DNA of 64,000 nt from Blepharisma stoltei (GCA_914767885.1 CAJZBQ010000029.1:434001-498000), one strand, 5' to 3'. Shown: positions 21,222-31,305, numbered from the stretch's first letter. Made by a program: numbers and translations. Notes: generated from the sequence alone by a model not told the origin.

Positions 21222-22875
21222 TTACACTAATCAGTCATCTAAATTGTCATCCAATTTTTTACTAGTCAAATCAAACCTATAATATGAACATGATCCTCCA
21301 AATTCCACAAAATAAAAAAAATCTCCAAAAGCCATTTGAAAACTTATCCTCTTTTTGATGTTTAAGATCTTCGAATAGTAAACTTATGCACTTCTATTGC
21401 ATGTAGCTAGACGAGAGAGAAGATTTTCTGGGTTACCGAAAGTTAATGTTAGCCCCATGATTTAGATCTGTACCCTAGGACTTGAGAAAAGGATTTAAAT
21501 GACAAAGCAAACGGGTTGGGAAGGAAAGTAAAAGTAGGAAGATAAAAGCAAGAGGAGAAAGAAGAAAATACAATAAGGCCAAGTTACAGGAAAGAGCCTG
21601 CGGTTGAGATGACGAAAATGCGCGAAAGTAAAAAGGGCTAAAGAGGAAGAAGTCAGAGAAAGGGCATGAAGGACCCATCAAAAATGGGCATTAAAACGCA
21701 CAAGGAAGGGAAAAATCGAATAAAAGCAAAAAGAAAGAAGAAGAGAGATGAGCTGACGAAGCCATAGTTTATAACATATAAAGCTCACTAAAAGCAAGGA
21801 TAAGATGGCAAATTAGTCATTGTCGATTATCAATAAATGAATCATCCCAACAGCCTTTGCGCTCTATCTATTTTCTTATTTTTTCAGCCGGCAATGATTT
21901 ATCAAGTATTTATTATTTAAAAAGATATATTAAATCAAAGAATTCTCTATCCCATTCTCATTTATTTACAGTTTTCCACACAAATGGATTTTTATAATCG
22001 CTTTCATAAATATTTCCACCAGGATTAATTAAATACGCATACCCATTATGCTTACACAAAATTTTGGTTCTATCTACACCAGATAAAAACATTGAGTAAG
22101 AGTTTCCAAATATATCATAAACAAATACGTAAGATGACAAACTGAAGCCTCCTATTAATATAAACCTCATAAATTCAATACAGGAACAAAATGCAGAGCT
22201 CACTGGGAGATTTGATATTATTTTTCATTTATTTTTGTTTAAATCATATCTTGAAGCGATATTTTTATATTAATTTTATAGCATTTTCCCAAAATAATTA
22301 TTTTTATTTGTAGTTCCATTGTCTTTTCTTATACAAAACAATTATTTAGCACATCAAGCTTAATTTAAATCTGTTTAAGCTTAGCCAATAGTAGATTAAT
22401 TTTTCCATTATCATTATGTCCGCCAAACACATATGCAATTCCATCATAAAAAATGCCTCCAGACCCATAGCATGGAGTTCCTTTTGTTAAGATTTCTATG
22501 CTAAAATCTGGATTAATAATAAAAGTATTGCCACTCAATATAGGAATCAGATGGTTATGGGCTTCTTTCCATCGTAAACTTCCATAACAAAAAACTTTGC
22601 TATTTGGAAGTGGGACCATGCAAATCGTTTCATTAACTCAATCCCTTTAAATTGGAAAAAACATCAGTAAAATACTTTTTTTTAGTACTTGAACAGGGCT
22701 TTTTACTCCAATTTAAAGGGGGAGTAAGATCCAATGGGAGATTTATGATTTTTTTACATGAAAAATCAATAAGTGAAAACTTTGTCATATCATTTGGCTC
22801 ATCTGGCAAGTATAAAAAATCTAATTTACTGATATCTCCATTATCATATAATTTTTTGGCCAACTTGGTTTTCAT
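21222..22875 (-). CDS. Kelch-like repeat protein, family B, with three interruptions
   Basis: Starts MKTKLAKKLYDNGD at 22875. Family landmarks follow in order: INLPLDLNET, PLPNSKVFCYG, FIINPDFSIEIL, CYGSGGIFYDGIAYVFGGH, RYDLNKNKW, CSCIEFMRFILIGG, YLINPGGNIYES, FVWKTVNKW, FQMAFGDFFYFVE and YYRFDL; it ends LDDWLV with TAA at 21222. Three insertions break it: 22637-22724 (TAA-flanked mini-MITE), about 22262-22398 (TA-bounded) and 21347-21929 (TA-bounded). Taking each out with one repeat copy restores alignment to the uninterrupted 26098-26970. Cytosolic, function unknown. Confidence 0.7.
21347..21929. other. TA-bounded IES candidate, 583 bp, purine-rich
   Basis: Lies between the codons for FFDLI and SFQMAFGDFF (minus strand); excision at TA gives DLISFQMAF against DLIGFQMVF in 26098-26970. 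The centre (about 21470-21760) is strongly purine-rich on the plus strand (AAGGAAAG, AGAAGAAG, AAGAGGAAG) and less AT-rich than the flanks, so it may hold an inserted repeat. No coding signal. Confidence 0.6.
22262..22398. other. TA-bounded IES candidate, about 137 bp
   Basis: Splits GGHNDNGKI from IASRYDLNKNKW in the Kelch-like gene on the minus strand. One TA pair gives an open frame two codons shorter than the paralogue; limits may shift slightly. AT-rich, non-repetitive. Confidence 0.5.
22637..22724. mobile_element. 88-bp mini-MITE, TAA-flanked
   Basis: Begins CTCAATCCCTTTAAATTGG and ends CCAATTTAAAGGGGGAG between TAA copies at 22634-22636 and 22725-22727. It shares the CTC/GAG outermost bases and TNA target type with the larger MITEs but not their interior. 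Excision joins the codons for LPLDL and NETICMV exactly as in paralogues (LPEFIDENICIC). Confidence 0.7.
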
Positions 22876-23089
22876 TGTAAATTATTTTATAAGATAAATT
22901 TATTATGAAAAATTTTATACTGATATTTATAAAAGTAATTATAATTTTATATTAAGCTATTATCTCTTGGCTTTAATAATTTATTACTAGTCCATTATCT
23001 ATAAAGCCTATCGAATCTATAATAGCTGAAACACCCAAATTTATATTCAATAAAAAATAGAATCCAAAATTTGGCTAATTTATAAATAT

Positions 23090-23440
23090 TTTTAATTCCA
23101 CATTTTTGCAGGAAACTCTCCAAAAACATAGACAATTCCGTCATAAAATGCACCTCCAGATCCAAAGCTTAGAATCCCTCATTGAAGATCTAAGTTAATA
23201 AAAGTTACTCCAGGTATGATTTTACTGGAATTTGAGTAGCTTTCTATTCAATTATTTCCGTAACAAAATACTTTATTGTCTGGAAGTGGACACATACAAA
23301 TATTTTTATCAATTTCAACTGGAAAATTTATCTTGAAGTCTTTCTCTGAAAAAATTAATGGTGAAAATAAAGCCATCTCATATATGCCATAATGTCTAAA
23401 GTGTATAATTGCATGGATCGTAATCATAATGTTCCTGATT
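23090..23440 (-). pseudogene. Kelch-like 5' remnant
   Basis: Minus-strand fragments INFPVEIDKNICMCPLPDNKVFCYGN, then GVTFINLDL, SFGSGGAFYDGIVYVFGE. The start region and the C-terminal half are absent. The upstream flank is also present at 25870-26070, so remnant and neighbouring intact gene belong to a tandemly duplicated unit of about 2.5 kb. Confidence 0.5.
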
Positions 23441-23569
23441 AAGTTTGGTTTCCTTATTAGAAAATTCGATTATAAATATAAATCATAATAAGCATAGTAA
23501 AATTTAATAAGTGGAATAGGAGTTAGAGATATTTTAAACTAGAAGAATTAATTTATATTAGATATGGAT

Positions 23570-25364
23570 TTATAAATAATGAGTCCTTGATCATTTATTT
23601 ACAGTGTCAAAATCCAAACATTTACGAATCAAATCAAATCTATAATAGTTGCAAAATCCATATTCATATTCAACAAAGTAAAAATAATTTTCAAAGACCA
23701 TTTGAAAGCCGATCAAATCACAAAAATCTCTATATCACTCACATTTGTTTATAGATTTTCATACAAAAGGGTTATTGCTTTCGCTTTCGTAAAGAAATCC
23801 ACGTGGATTAATAATATAAGCATGCCCGTTGTTTTTACACAAAATCTTCGTTTCTTCAATTCCCGACTCCTCCTAAGTAAATGTTTTTAAATTTTATATA
23901 TAAATGTATAATCAAAAAAAATTTTTTAAAAATTTTAATAATAATTTTCATATTTTAAGCTGTTTAAAATTAATTATCATTTTTTTAATAATTATTATTT
24001 CTATATCAAAATATATAAATAATTTGTTTTTTTACTTCTAGATGCTGTGGAAAAAATGTATTTTTCAATGATTTCTTCTTTCTCATGGAGGGGGAGAGTG
24101 ATAAAAATTCTGAATAAGAATTAGTAGCTATATCGTAAGCGAATATTTTATTTGACGTACTCGTACCTCCTATACCTTATTGGAGAATTTAAATGCATTA
24201 ATGCTGGTTAGGCCTCATTATAAAAATATATTTTTAATTAAACATACTTTAGCTAAAAACAAAATTATTATAACTAATCTTTGTAAATAATTATACTAAC
24301 TCCCCCCCCTCCGTGAGTGAACAAAACCATTAGAAAAATCGCTATTTTTTGCCCAAAAACCCACCCTCCGTGAGTGAACAAAAATTTTTTTAATAGAAAA
24401 ATTTTTTATGGAAAAAATTTTTGATATATAAATTATAATTAGTATAATGAAATCTAGAGCTAATTCTGTTTAATTTTAAACGAATTGCTTTTTAAAACAT
24501 AAATTTTATAAATTAAATTAATATTTTGCTTTCCAATTTTTGCGAATTAGGATTTTTTTAAATTTCGAAAAAAATATTTTTTATAAAATTTATATATAAT
24601 TTTTTTTTAAAAAAAAAAATTAACCCCCCTCCGTGAGTGAACAAAATTTTTTTGTTCACTCACGGAGGGGGACTAAGATAAGTCCCATATATTCTACGCA
24701 AGAACAAAACAATGAAGGAACTGGGAGACTTGAAATTATTTTTCAATTTTTGTCCTGTAAATTATATTTCAAGGCTATTTTATCAATTCTTCTTTTTTCA
24801 TTATATACCATAGGAATAGATTTAATGAATTGCTCTATAATTATGATTTGGCTTATTTGTAAACCAAGTTGGCTTATCAACTTAGGCTTGTTGAGCCAGC
24901 TAAGATTACTTCCAAAATTTTTCTCCAGATCGGCTAAGCTTAGAGTTATCTCCAAAATTCATTTCCAGGCAGGTTATATTAATGCAAGGAGTATATCCTC
25001 CAAAAATATAGACATTTCCGTCATAAAAAACTCCTCCAGATCCATAACATTTAATACCTTCCTCTAAAATTTCTGTGCTTAAATCTGGGTTTATAATAAA
25101 AGTTAGCCCAGTTACTACGGGAGCGAGATATTCTTTATAACCCCATGACAAGTTTCCATAGCAAAACATCTTATTATCTGGAAGAGGGCAAATGAAAATA
25201 TTTTCGTCAATAAATTCTGGGAGATTTAAAATAGATTTTTCCTGTGAAAAATCTTTAAGTGAAAATACTGTCAACTGATTTCTTATGGGACTTGTAAACG
25301 AGCATAAAAAATCAAGCTTGCAAGAGTCATTGTTGTACAATTTTTGAGGCAAAGTGGTTTTCAT
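23570..25364 (-). CDS. Kelch-like repeat protein, family B, four interruptions
   Basis: Starts MKTTLPQKLYNNDSCKLDF at 25364 and ends SRTHYL with TAA at 23570. It is the close duplicate of 26098-26970. Four segments break it: 24806-24995 and 24173-24295 (TA-bounded), 24300-24673 and 23867-24098 (TNA-flanked CTCC/GGAG elements). With all four removed the remaining ~870 bp align codon for codon with the uninterrupted copy (GGYNEKRRIDKIALKYN against GGYNDIGVIEKIASKYN; EFLSGIEETKILCK against EFLSEIEETKILCK). No other frame break is seen, which suggests the gene is still under selection. Propeller-like, cytosolic, function unknown. Confidence 0.75.
23867..24098. mobile_element. Decayed CTCC/GGAG element, 232 bp, TGA-flanked
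   Basis: Starts CTCCTCC after CGA (23864-23866) and ends GGAGGGGGAGAG before TGA (24099-24101). The interior is mostly unrecognisable. The paralogue at 26390 shows the empty site, TTTCTGATAAAAATT. The left duplication copy has one change (CGA for TGA). Confidence 0.7.
24173..24295. other. TA-bounded IES candidate, 123 bp
   Basis: Starts TACCTTATTGGAG and ends AATAATTATA inside CCTCC-TA...TA-CTAAG; the paralogue at 26460 has the empty site CCTCCTACTAAGATAAG. The gene's own next four bases (CTAA) separate it from the MITE that follows. AT-rich, single copy in the window. Confidence 0.75.
24300..24673. mobile_element. CTCC/GGAG MITE, TAA-flanked, in a Kelch-like gene
   Basis: 374 bp between TAA at 24297-24299 and 24674-24676. 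It has a simple left end (C run, CTCCGTGAGTGAAC, AAAACCATTAGAAAAATCGC, then a second direct copy of the CTCCGTGAGTGAAC word) and a hairpin right end. Empty site: CTACTAAGATAAG in 26098-26970. Confidence 0.85.
24806..24995. other. TA-bounded IES candidate, 190 bp
   Basis: Minus strand: GGAGGATATA then the segment then TATAATGAAAAAAG. Excision gives GGYNEKRRIDKIALKYN, matching the paralogue. Both ends read inward as TATACC or TATACT, an inverted pair. It happens to be open in one frame, which makes a misleading extension of the reading frame. Confidence 0.7.
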
Positions 25365-25514
25365 TTTATTTAATTTTTCGGAGAATTTAATTGTTTATAA
25401 TTTTTAGTAGATTTATATTTTATGAAAATAAAGCTTACATCTGGTTTTATTTGATTAAAAACAAAACCTCAATAAAATATTTATTAGAGCATTAAAATAA
25501 ATTTTAAAATGTTA

Positions 25515-25940
25515 TGATAAATCATCAAGTCTTTTCTGAATTAAATTAAATCTATAATATAAGCATCTTCATACCTCATATTAAACATAAAAAATGCTCA
25601 AAACCCATTGGATATCCTATAAAACAGTAGAGATTATTTTTCCACTCACATTTCTTAATAGTCTTCCAAGTAAATGGGCTATTATTTTCACTTTCATAAA
25701 TAATTCCATCAGGATTGATTAAATAAGTATATTATAATACATAATATTTACTCCAGAAATAATTTTACTGGAAATTGATTAGTTTTTTATTCAATTGTTT
25801 CTATAACAAAATATTTTAATGTTTAGAAGTGGACATATGCCATATTTTATCAATTTCATATAGGAGATATTTTTGAAATTTTTCTCGTGAAAATAAGTCA
25901 TCCCACGATATTCCATAATGTCTAAATGTATAATTGCATG
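25515..25940 (-). pseudogene. Kelch-like remnant with deleted middle
   Basis: Minus-strand C-terminal blocks (TYLINPDGIIYESENNSPF, FIGYPMGFEHF, LYRFNLIQKRLDDLS) sit directly next to an N-terminal remnant (25735-25940); the middle is gone. It is the partner, in the duplicated unit, of the remnant at 23090-23440. Confidence 0.5.
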
Positions 25941-26097
25941 AATTTGCATCATCATAATGTTCCTGATTAAGTTTGATTTCTTTATTAGAAAATTCGATTA
26001 TAAATATAAATCATAATAAACATAGTAAAATTTAATAAGTGGAATAGGAGTTAGAGATATTTTAAACTAAAAGAATTAATTTATGTTAGATATGGAT

Positions 26098-26970
26098 TTA
26101 TAAATAATGAGTCCTTAACCAATTATTTACAGTGTCAAAATCCATACATTTACGGACCAAATCAAATCTATAGTAGTTGCACAATCCATATTCATATTCA
26201 ATAAAATAAAAATAATTTTCAAAGACCATTTGAAAGCCGATCAAATCACAAAAATCTCTACTTCACTCACATTTGTTTATAGATTTTCATACAAAAGGGT
26301 TATTGTTTTCGCTCTCGTAAATAAATCCACCTGGATTAATAATATAAGCATGCCCATTGCTTTTGCACAAAATCTTCGTTTCTTCAATTTCTGATAAAAA
26401 TTCTGAATAAGAATTAGTAGCTATATCGTAAGCGAATATTTTATTTGACCTGCTCGCACCTCCTACTAAGATAAGTCCCATATATTCTACACAAGAACAA
26501 AACGATGAAGGAACTGGGAGACTTGAAATTATTTTTCAATTTTTGTCCTGAAAATTATATTTAGAAGCTATTTTCTCAATCACCCCAATATCATTATATC
26601 CTCCATAAACATAGACATTACCGTCATAAAAAACTCCTCCAGATCCATAACATTTAATACCTTCCTCTAAAATTTCTATGCTTAAATCTGGGTTTATAAT
26701 AAAAGTTAGCCCAGTTACTGAAGGAATACGAGATTCGGTATTATTTCATGACAAGTTTCCATAGCAAAATACCTTATTATCTGGAAGCGGGCAAATGCAT
26801 ATATTTTCGTCAATAAATTCCGGAAGATTTAAAATAGATTTTTCCTGTGAAAAATTTTTAAGTGAAAATACAGTCAGCTGGTTTCTTGTAGAGTTATTTA
26901 GCGAGGATAAAAAGTCTAGCTTGCTGGAGTCTCCATTGTTGTACGATTTTTGAGGCAAATTAGTTTTCAT
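26098..26970 (-). CDS. Kelch-like repeat protein, family B reference copy (uninterrupted)
   Basis: A complete 290-residue frame, MKTNLPQKSYNNGDSSKLDF to LRTHYL, TAA at 26098. TGA is Trp at NLSWNN, KNWKII, FVWKSI, CEWSRD and NNWLRT. Propeller-like blocks: ICPLPDNKVFCYGN, GLTFIINPDLSIEIL, CYGSGGVFYDGNVYVYGGY, CSCVEYMGLILVGG, KIFAYDIATNSYSEFL, AYIINPGGFIYES, YYRFDL. No signal peptide or membrane span. It carries none of the insertions found in 23570-25364 and so defines the empty sites. Family B and the plus-strand family A share the overall plan but little sequence. Function unknown. Confidence 0.8.
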
Positions 26971-27084
26971 TTTATTTATTTTATCAATTATAAACTCAAT
27001 CTTATTTTTCGGATGATTTAATTGTAACTATCAAAAAAGCATTACTTCTCAAAATTGTAAAAACGGCTATTTTCGGTAATTTCT

Positions 27085-27240
27085 ACTTTATTCTCTCTGA
27101 AAATTGTATATTAATATAAATCCCATATATTCGATGCATGAAAATGGATTACCGTTTATAATTTTGAATGTTTTTTATTCAAACTTTTTTCATTTATACT
27201 ACCAAAGACATAGATTTCCCATCATAAAATATGTATAGAT
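27085..27240 (-). pseudogene. Kelch-like remnant
   Basis: Minus-strand traces of FYDGK, VFGSINEKSL and NPFSCIEYMGFILI in changing frames. It abuts, and is read through by, the unknown frame at 27236-27690. Non-functional. Confidence 0.4.
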
Positions 27241-27690
27241 GGTATTCTTTAAATCATCAATACCTAAATATATCTCTTTATCTTTTAAAATCATATACAT
27301 AGCCGCAGTAATAGCTTTTAAATCATTACTAAGTTCTTCTTCAGATGTGTCATAGATGTCTACAGTATTAACAAATATACCGCCTAATATGCACGGCTTT
27401 AAATCAACTCTGTCGTTGATATAACGTTCAATCGATGCTTTTAAATGATAATAATTATAGCTTTCTTGATCCAAAGCATTTAAATAAGCCTTACACTTAT
27501 CATAGAAGCTATTATCTGAGGTGATTGCTTGTCCTTCTTCCATTTCAATATTACGCTCTTTGCCTAAGTATACGCCTTCTGCGTATTGATGGCACCGCCT
27601 AAAAATTAAAGGGTTATTGTGCTGATGCTTAACATCAAAAATATTTTTGCCCTGTTCCTACATTTATTAAATAATGGATTTTTCTCAAAT
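27236..27690 (-). other. Unknown coding-like segment, unlike its surroundings
   Basis: A minus-strand frame that is open from about 27650 (NPLIFRRCHQYAEGVYLGKE) through MEEGQAITSDNSFYDKC, KAYLNALDQESYNYYHLKAS, LKPCILGGIFVNTVDIYD and LKDKEIYLGIDDLKNTIYT, then runs into Kelch remnant sequence. Codons are more mixed and less AT-rich than the neighbours. No start or family is recognised. It could be an insertion-derived gene piece or a transferred fragment. Confidence 0.4.
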
Positions 27691-27814
27691 AAATTCCAGT
27701 GACAGCGCCAATCAACTGACTTCACAAATTGAGTATAAGCATGATAGTATTAAGGCGACCATAACTATTCTTATTATGTTTATACTTATACTCTCTTTAA
27801 TATGTAAGTGGTAA
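27674..27814 (+). CDS. Small single-span membrane protein, hypothetical
   Basis: 46 codons from ATG at 27674 (MDFSQINSSDSANQLTSQ) to TAA at 27812. The C-terminal half is one hydrophobic segment (ITILIMFILILSLIC) followed by KW, a tail-anchored layout. It overlaps by 18 bases the 3' end of the Kelch-like gene on the other strand. No family recognised; it may be spurious. Confidence 0.35.
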   Translation: MDFSQINSSDSANQLTSQIEYKHDSIKATITILIMFILILSLICKW

Positions 27815-28603
27815 ATTAATTCTTATTATCTTCTTTTCTTCTAAATCAAATTTTATAATTTCTGTATCTCCAGTCAAAAAATATCATGTTCTATTATAAA
27901 GAGCCTTATGTCTCATAAATCCTCCTTCCTCCGAGCGTAAAAAATTTCCTATAAAATTCCAATTAAAAGGGTCATTTTTACCACTTTCACGAATTTTTCC
28001 AGGATATTCAATTAAGTAAGCTGAATCTTCAAAATTGCAAAGAAATTTTGTTTGATAAAAAATCAAAGAAACAGGGCATAAAGAAAAGGACAAAGTCAAT
28101 GAATCTAAAGCAAATATTTTGTCCCAATCGTATCCTGTAGCCAAAATTATATTATTCAAAAAGGTAGAAGAGCACCAACGAGTGCTGCTTGGAAATTTTA
28201 TCAATTTTTCCCATCTTCACTTATCTAGATTAAATCTCTCTGCAAATTCACCTCCAAAAGTATAAACGCAATCTTTGTAATACGTCCCAAATAATCCCAG
28301 GCTTGGTGTCCCTGCAGGGAGAACTTGAACTTCATAATTTTCATTAACAATAAAAGTAATTCCACTCAAATCATCCCATCCTATCGTGTTTATATAAAAA
28401 AATAGCTTATTACCTGGCAATTGACAAATAGAAATTCTTTCGTCAATATTAGTTTCAGGAAGAATAAGTCTGTGATGGGCTTTCTCGAAATTTAAAAGGT
28501 CAATTTCTACTAGATCAGAGGTCTCATCATCAAATCAGCTTATTTTGAACGTTTCGATTTCGCTTTCTTGATTCTAAATATAAAAATCTGGAATGTAAAT
28601 CAT
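27797..28603 (-). CDS. Kelch-like repeat protein, family A-type on the minus strand
   Basis: Minus strand, ends INLPLTY with TAA at 27797. Landmarks: TFKISWFDDE (TGA as Trp), ISICQLPGNKLFFY, GITFIVNENYEVQVLPAG, LFGTYYKDCVYTFGGE, RFNLDKWRWEKL, SAYLIEYPGKIRES and NRTWYFLTGD. These match the plus-strand family (FIIDEDHKIQILP) more than its minus-strand neighbours. The start is uncertain: an ATG at 28603 is followed after nine codons by an in-frame TAG, then the frame is open. An IES or a missed start could explain this. About 265 residues. Confidence 0.6.
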
Positions 28604-28660
28604 TATATATAAAAATTTGCTAAGTATATTAAATTATTTTTGAAAATTTTTTTGTTATTA

Positions 28661-30340
28661 TCTGCCAATCAACTTATTTAAATCACAATCACTCATTTCT
28701 TTATTCACTAAATCAAACATATAGCAATCTGAAAATGGAAAATGATTATCAACAAAATAAAAATAATTCCCAAAGACTGTCTGAAAAGCTATGAACTCAT
28801 AATCAATTTTTCCTTTGTATTTATTTACGATTTTCCAAACAAATGGATTGCAATATTCGCTTTCATAAATATTTCCACCTGGATTTATTAAATAAGCATA
28901 GCCGTCATTCTTGCATAAAAATTTGGTTTTCTGCAAATTTGATAAAAACTCTGAATAAGAATCCTCAGCTATATCATAAGCAAATACACTTTTAGAATGA
29001 CTAAAACCCCCTATTAAGATTAATCCCATGTATTCGATACAAGAACACCCTGATGAAGAAATTGGGAGTTGAATTTTTAAAAGGCAGGGGCTAGTCATAT
29101 TGGTAATGCAGTCACAAAAGATTTCCTGTATGGGAGGTTCAATCGCTTTGTGGAAAACTGTCTATAAGGTCTTTTTCCGAAGGTGGATGCCACTTTTGGT
29201 ACTTCCTGTCTCCTCCTTGTAGCTTCAGTCTTGAGTAGGCGGCTTATGGATTTCTGCCCCTCCAATGTGTCATTGGAGTAGCTGATTCATGGATTAGCTC
29301 CTTGGAGTTTGTCGCGTGCTGAAGTGCCTTCCTTCGAAGGCTGCAGAAAAAGACTGCTCTCTGTGGCCTGAGCCTAAAACCCCCACTTTCTCGGTAGAAA
29401 AAAGCCATGGGTCTATGGATCCAAAGGACGTTTTCGAGCACCTATTCCATCCGCAGAAAGGCAGCCAAAACCTATCTAGATGCACATCTTCTGAAGTTGT
29501 ATTTGATTCTATGCTCAGAGTTCGTCCGGTTCGCCATGGCTATAATATCTGAACTATTAATTTATGACGGAATTGGGAGATTAGAAATATTTCTTCATCT
29601 ATTTCTTTCCAAATTATATTCTGAGGCTATACTAGTAAAATGTCATTTACAATATTAACCTATATTTCACTCCTAATTAGCACTTTTCATTTAAAATTAG
29701 GCTGCTAGCAATTTAATCTCTTGACATATTCTTTCCAAATATAATGAAAAACTGGAATAGGGCTCATTAGTTTCAGCTTGAATATGACCACCAAAAAGGA
29801 ATACTTTGCCATCACAATAGACTCCTCCTGGTTTATAGCACGGAATCCCTTCATTTAAAATCTCAGTTTCTAAGTCTGAATTGACAATAAAAGCAATTCC
29901 AGATATTTTTGGAGAAGGATTCGTATTATATATAGCTTATCTGTAATTATTTCTGTCTATTTAGCAACCTTTTGCATAGCTAGAGATGGCGTACTCAGTT
30001 TTTCCAAGGTTAAAATGCCATATTTAGCTTGGAATTTACTAATTTTTGACTTAAAAAAATAATAGCACCTAGCTATGTCAATAAGGAGCACGAGGGATAT
30101 TCCGCCTTGCCTTTCTCACCACAAATTTCCATAGCAAAATAATCTTCTATTTGGAAGGGTGCATATAAAAGTAGTCCCATCAACTGGTTTTGGAAGCTTT
30201 ACCCGAGAATGTCTCATTGATAAATCAATAAGTGAAATCTTCGTCAAGTTGTTCTGTGCATAGTTGGAGAATGAGTACAAGGCTTGAGACTTAATGGAGT
30301 CTCCATTATCATAGCATTTTTCGACTAGCATTGATTTCAT
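28661..30340 (-). CDS. Kelch-like repeat protein, family B, split by a SINE and IESs
   Basis: Starts MKSMLVEKCYDNGDSIKSQ at 30340; ends DLNKLIGR with TAG at 28661. Blocks: TTFICTLPNRRLFCYGN, GIAFIVNSDLETEIL, CYKPGGVYCDGKVFLFGGH, ASEYNLERNRW, CSCIEYMGLILIGG, FAYDIAEDSYSEFL, YLINPGGNIYES and FVWKIVNKYKG. Interruptions: a segment around 29950-30080 (limits unclear), a 135-bp TA-bounded segment at 29635-29769, and a SINE-like element at 29069-29561 with an 18-bp imperfect target duplication. The two outer thirds have no stops. If only the TA segments are excised the SINE would still break the frame, so this copy may be inactive. Confidence 0.55.
29069..29561. mobile_element. tRNA-derived SINE, copy 1
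   Basis: Flanked by an imperfect 18-bp duplication (TGATGAAGAAATTGGGAG at 29051, TTATGACGGAATTGGGAG at 29562). Near the left end CTAGTCATATTGG resembles a Pol III A box and GGTTCAATC, about 40 bp on, a B box. The body is less AT-rich (~45-50 percent GC by eye) and is homologous to 44241-44673 over most of its length (shared GAAGTGCCTTCCTTCGA, CTCCTTGGAGT). Short open frames inside are incidental. Confidence 0.65.
29635..29769. other. TA-bounded IES candidate, 135 bp
   Basis: Minus strand: excision at TA joins HIQAETS to IASEYNLERNRW, which aligns with other family B members. AT-rich with several stops. Confidence 0.6.
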
Positions 30341-30390
30341 ATTAAATTTATATGAAAATTTGACTCATTTTTAAAGAAAATTATTAGCTA

Positions 30391-30968
30391 TTATTTTAGC
30401 CTTGAGAGTTTAATCCCATTACTATCAGCCTCTATGTCTATCTGCCCATTTCTGATTTTGGTCAAAATTTCAGCTGAAACAAAATTAATCAAATTTTCAA
30501 TATTCAACCCAGTTTTAGCTGAAGTTTCGAAATAAATCATTTGGTGATCATTTGCAAATTTTTGGCCTTCTTCAAATAAAACTTTTCTTTCCTCTTCTAT
30601 ATCAACTTTATTTCCAATCAAGACTGCTACAGCATCTTTAGGGCCATAAGTCGATATTTCATAAACCCAATAGTCCAGATGTTCAAAGCTCTCTCTTCTT
30701 GTGACGTCATAAATTATGAATGCTGCTGCTGTACCTCTGAAGCAGGCTCTAGTAATCTGAATGAGTCTTTCATCGCTATAAGTATCCCACAATATAAAAT
30801 TTATCTGTTCTTCATTAATATTGATAATTTTCGTTCCAAGCTCAATGCCCCTTGTCTTTTGGTGCTCTTCTCTGAATTTATTCTCTCAACGCATCTCTGA
30901 TGTAAATTTGACTTTCCAACGCAAGAATCCCCGATTAAGATCCCTTTGAATGCATAAGTATATGACAT
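30391..30968 (-). pseudogene. Atypical Rab-like small GTPase, one frameshift
   Basis: Minus strand, MSYTYAFKGILIGDSCVGKS at 30968 with a standard P-loop, then RGIELGTKI, WDTYSDERL, GTAAAFIIYDVT, GNKVDIEEE and ETSAKTG (G4 and G5 motifs), ending IKLSRLK. The usual WDTAGQE reads WDTYSDE: the invariant Gly of G3 is Ser and the catalytic Gln is absent. The C-terminus lacks prenylatable Cys. A one-base frame change near 30880, in GAATAAATTC, separates the P-loop part from the rest; no TA excision fixes it. About 190 residues. Either a recent pseudogene, an assembly error, or a divergent GTPase that does not hydrolyse GTP normally. Confidence 0.65.
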
Positions 30969-31109
30969 GATTAAAGAATTATAAATTTTATCAATTGTGA
31001 AAATTTTATTTATAGAATTAAAATAAATAAAATTTTATTTTCTATCTGGAACGAACGATGACTTGTTGTCCTATCATAGCTCTATTATTAATTTTGAATG
31101 CTTTTGTCT

Positions 31110-31305
31110 TTATTACCATCTATTAGGCAGTTTATTTAAAGCACAATCGCTAATTTCTTTATTTCTATTACAATCTGAAAATCCAAAATGATTATCAATA
31201 AAATTAAAAATCCCCCTATAAAATCATAATCTTTTTTCCCTTATTTATAATTTTCCAAACAAATGGATTATTATACCCGCTCTCATAAATATTTCGCTTC
31301 AGTCG
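31110..31305 (-). pseudogene. Kelch-like C-terminal remnant
   Basis: Minus-strand NIYESGYNNPFVWKIINK and later frame-shifted traces of the family tail. No 5' part nearby. A MITE begins 119 bp further on. Confidence 0.45.

Noticed and set aside
21475-21681. Ser/Leu/Phe-rich minus-strand protein
   Set aside because: Merely the complement of the purine-rich block in a TA-bounded segment; no coding signature.
24743-25364. A longer protein extending through 24806-24995
   Set aside because: The frame is open there by chance; the paralogue 26098-26970 lacks the 190 bp and continues with the family sequence.
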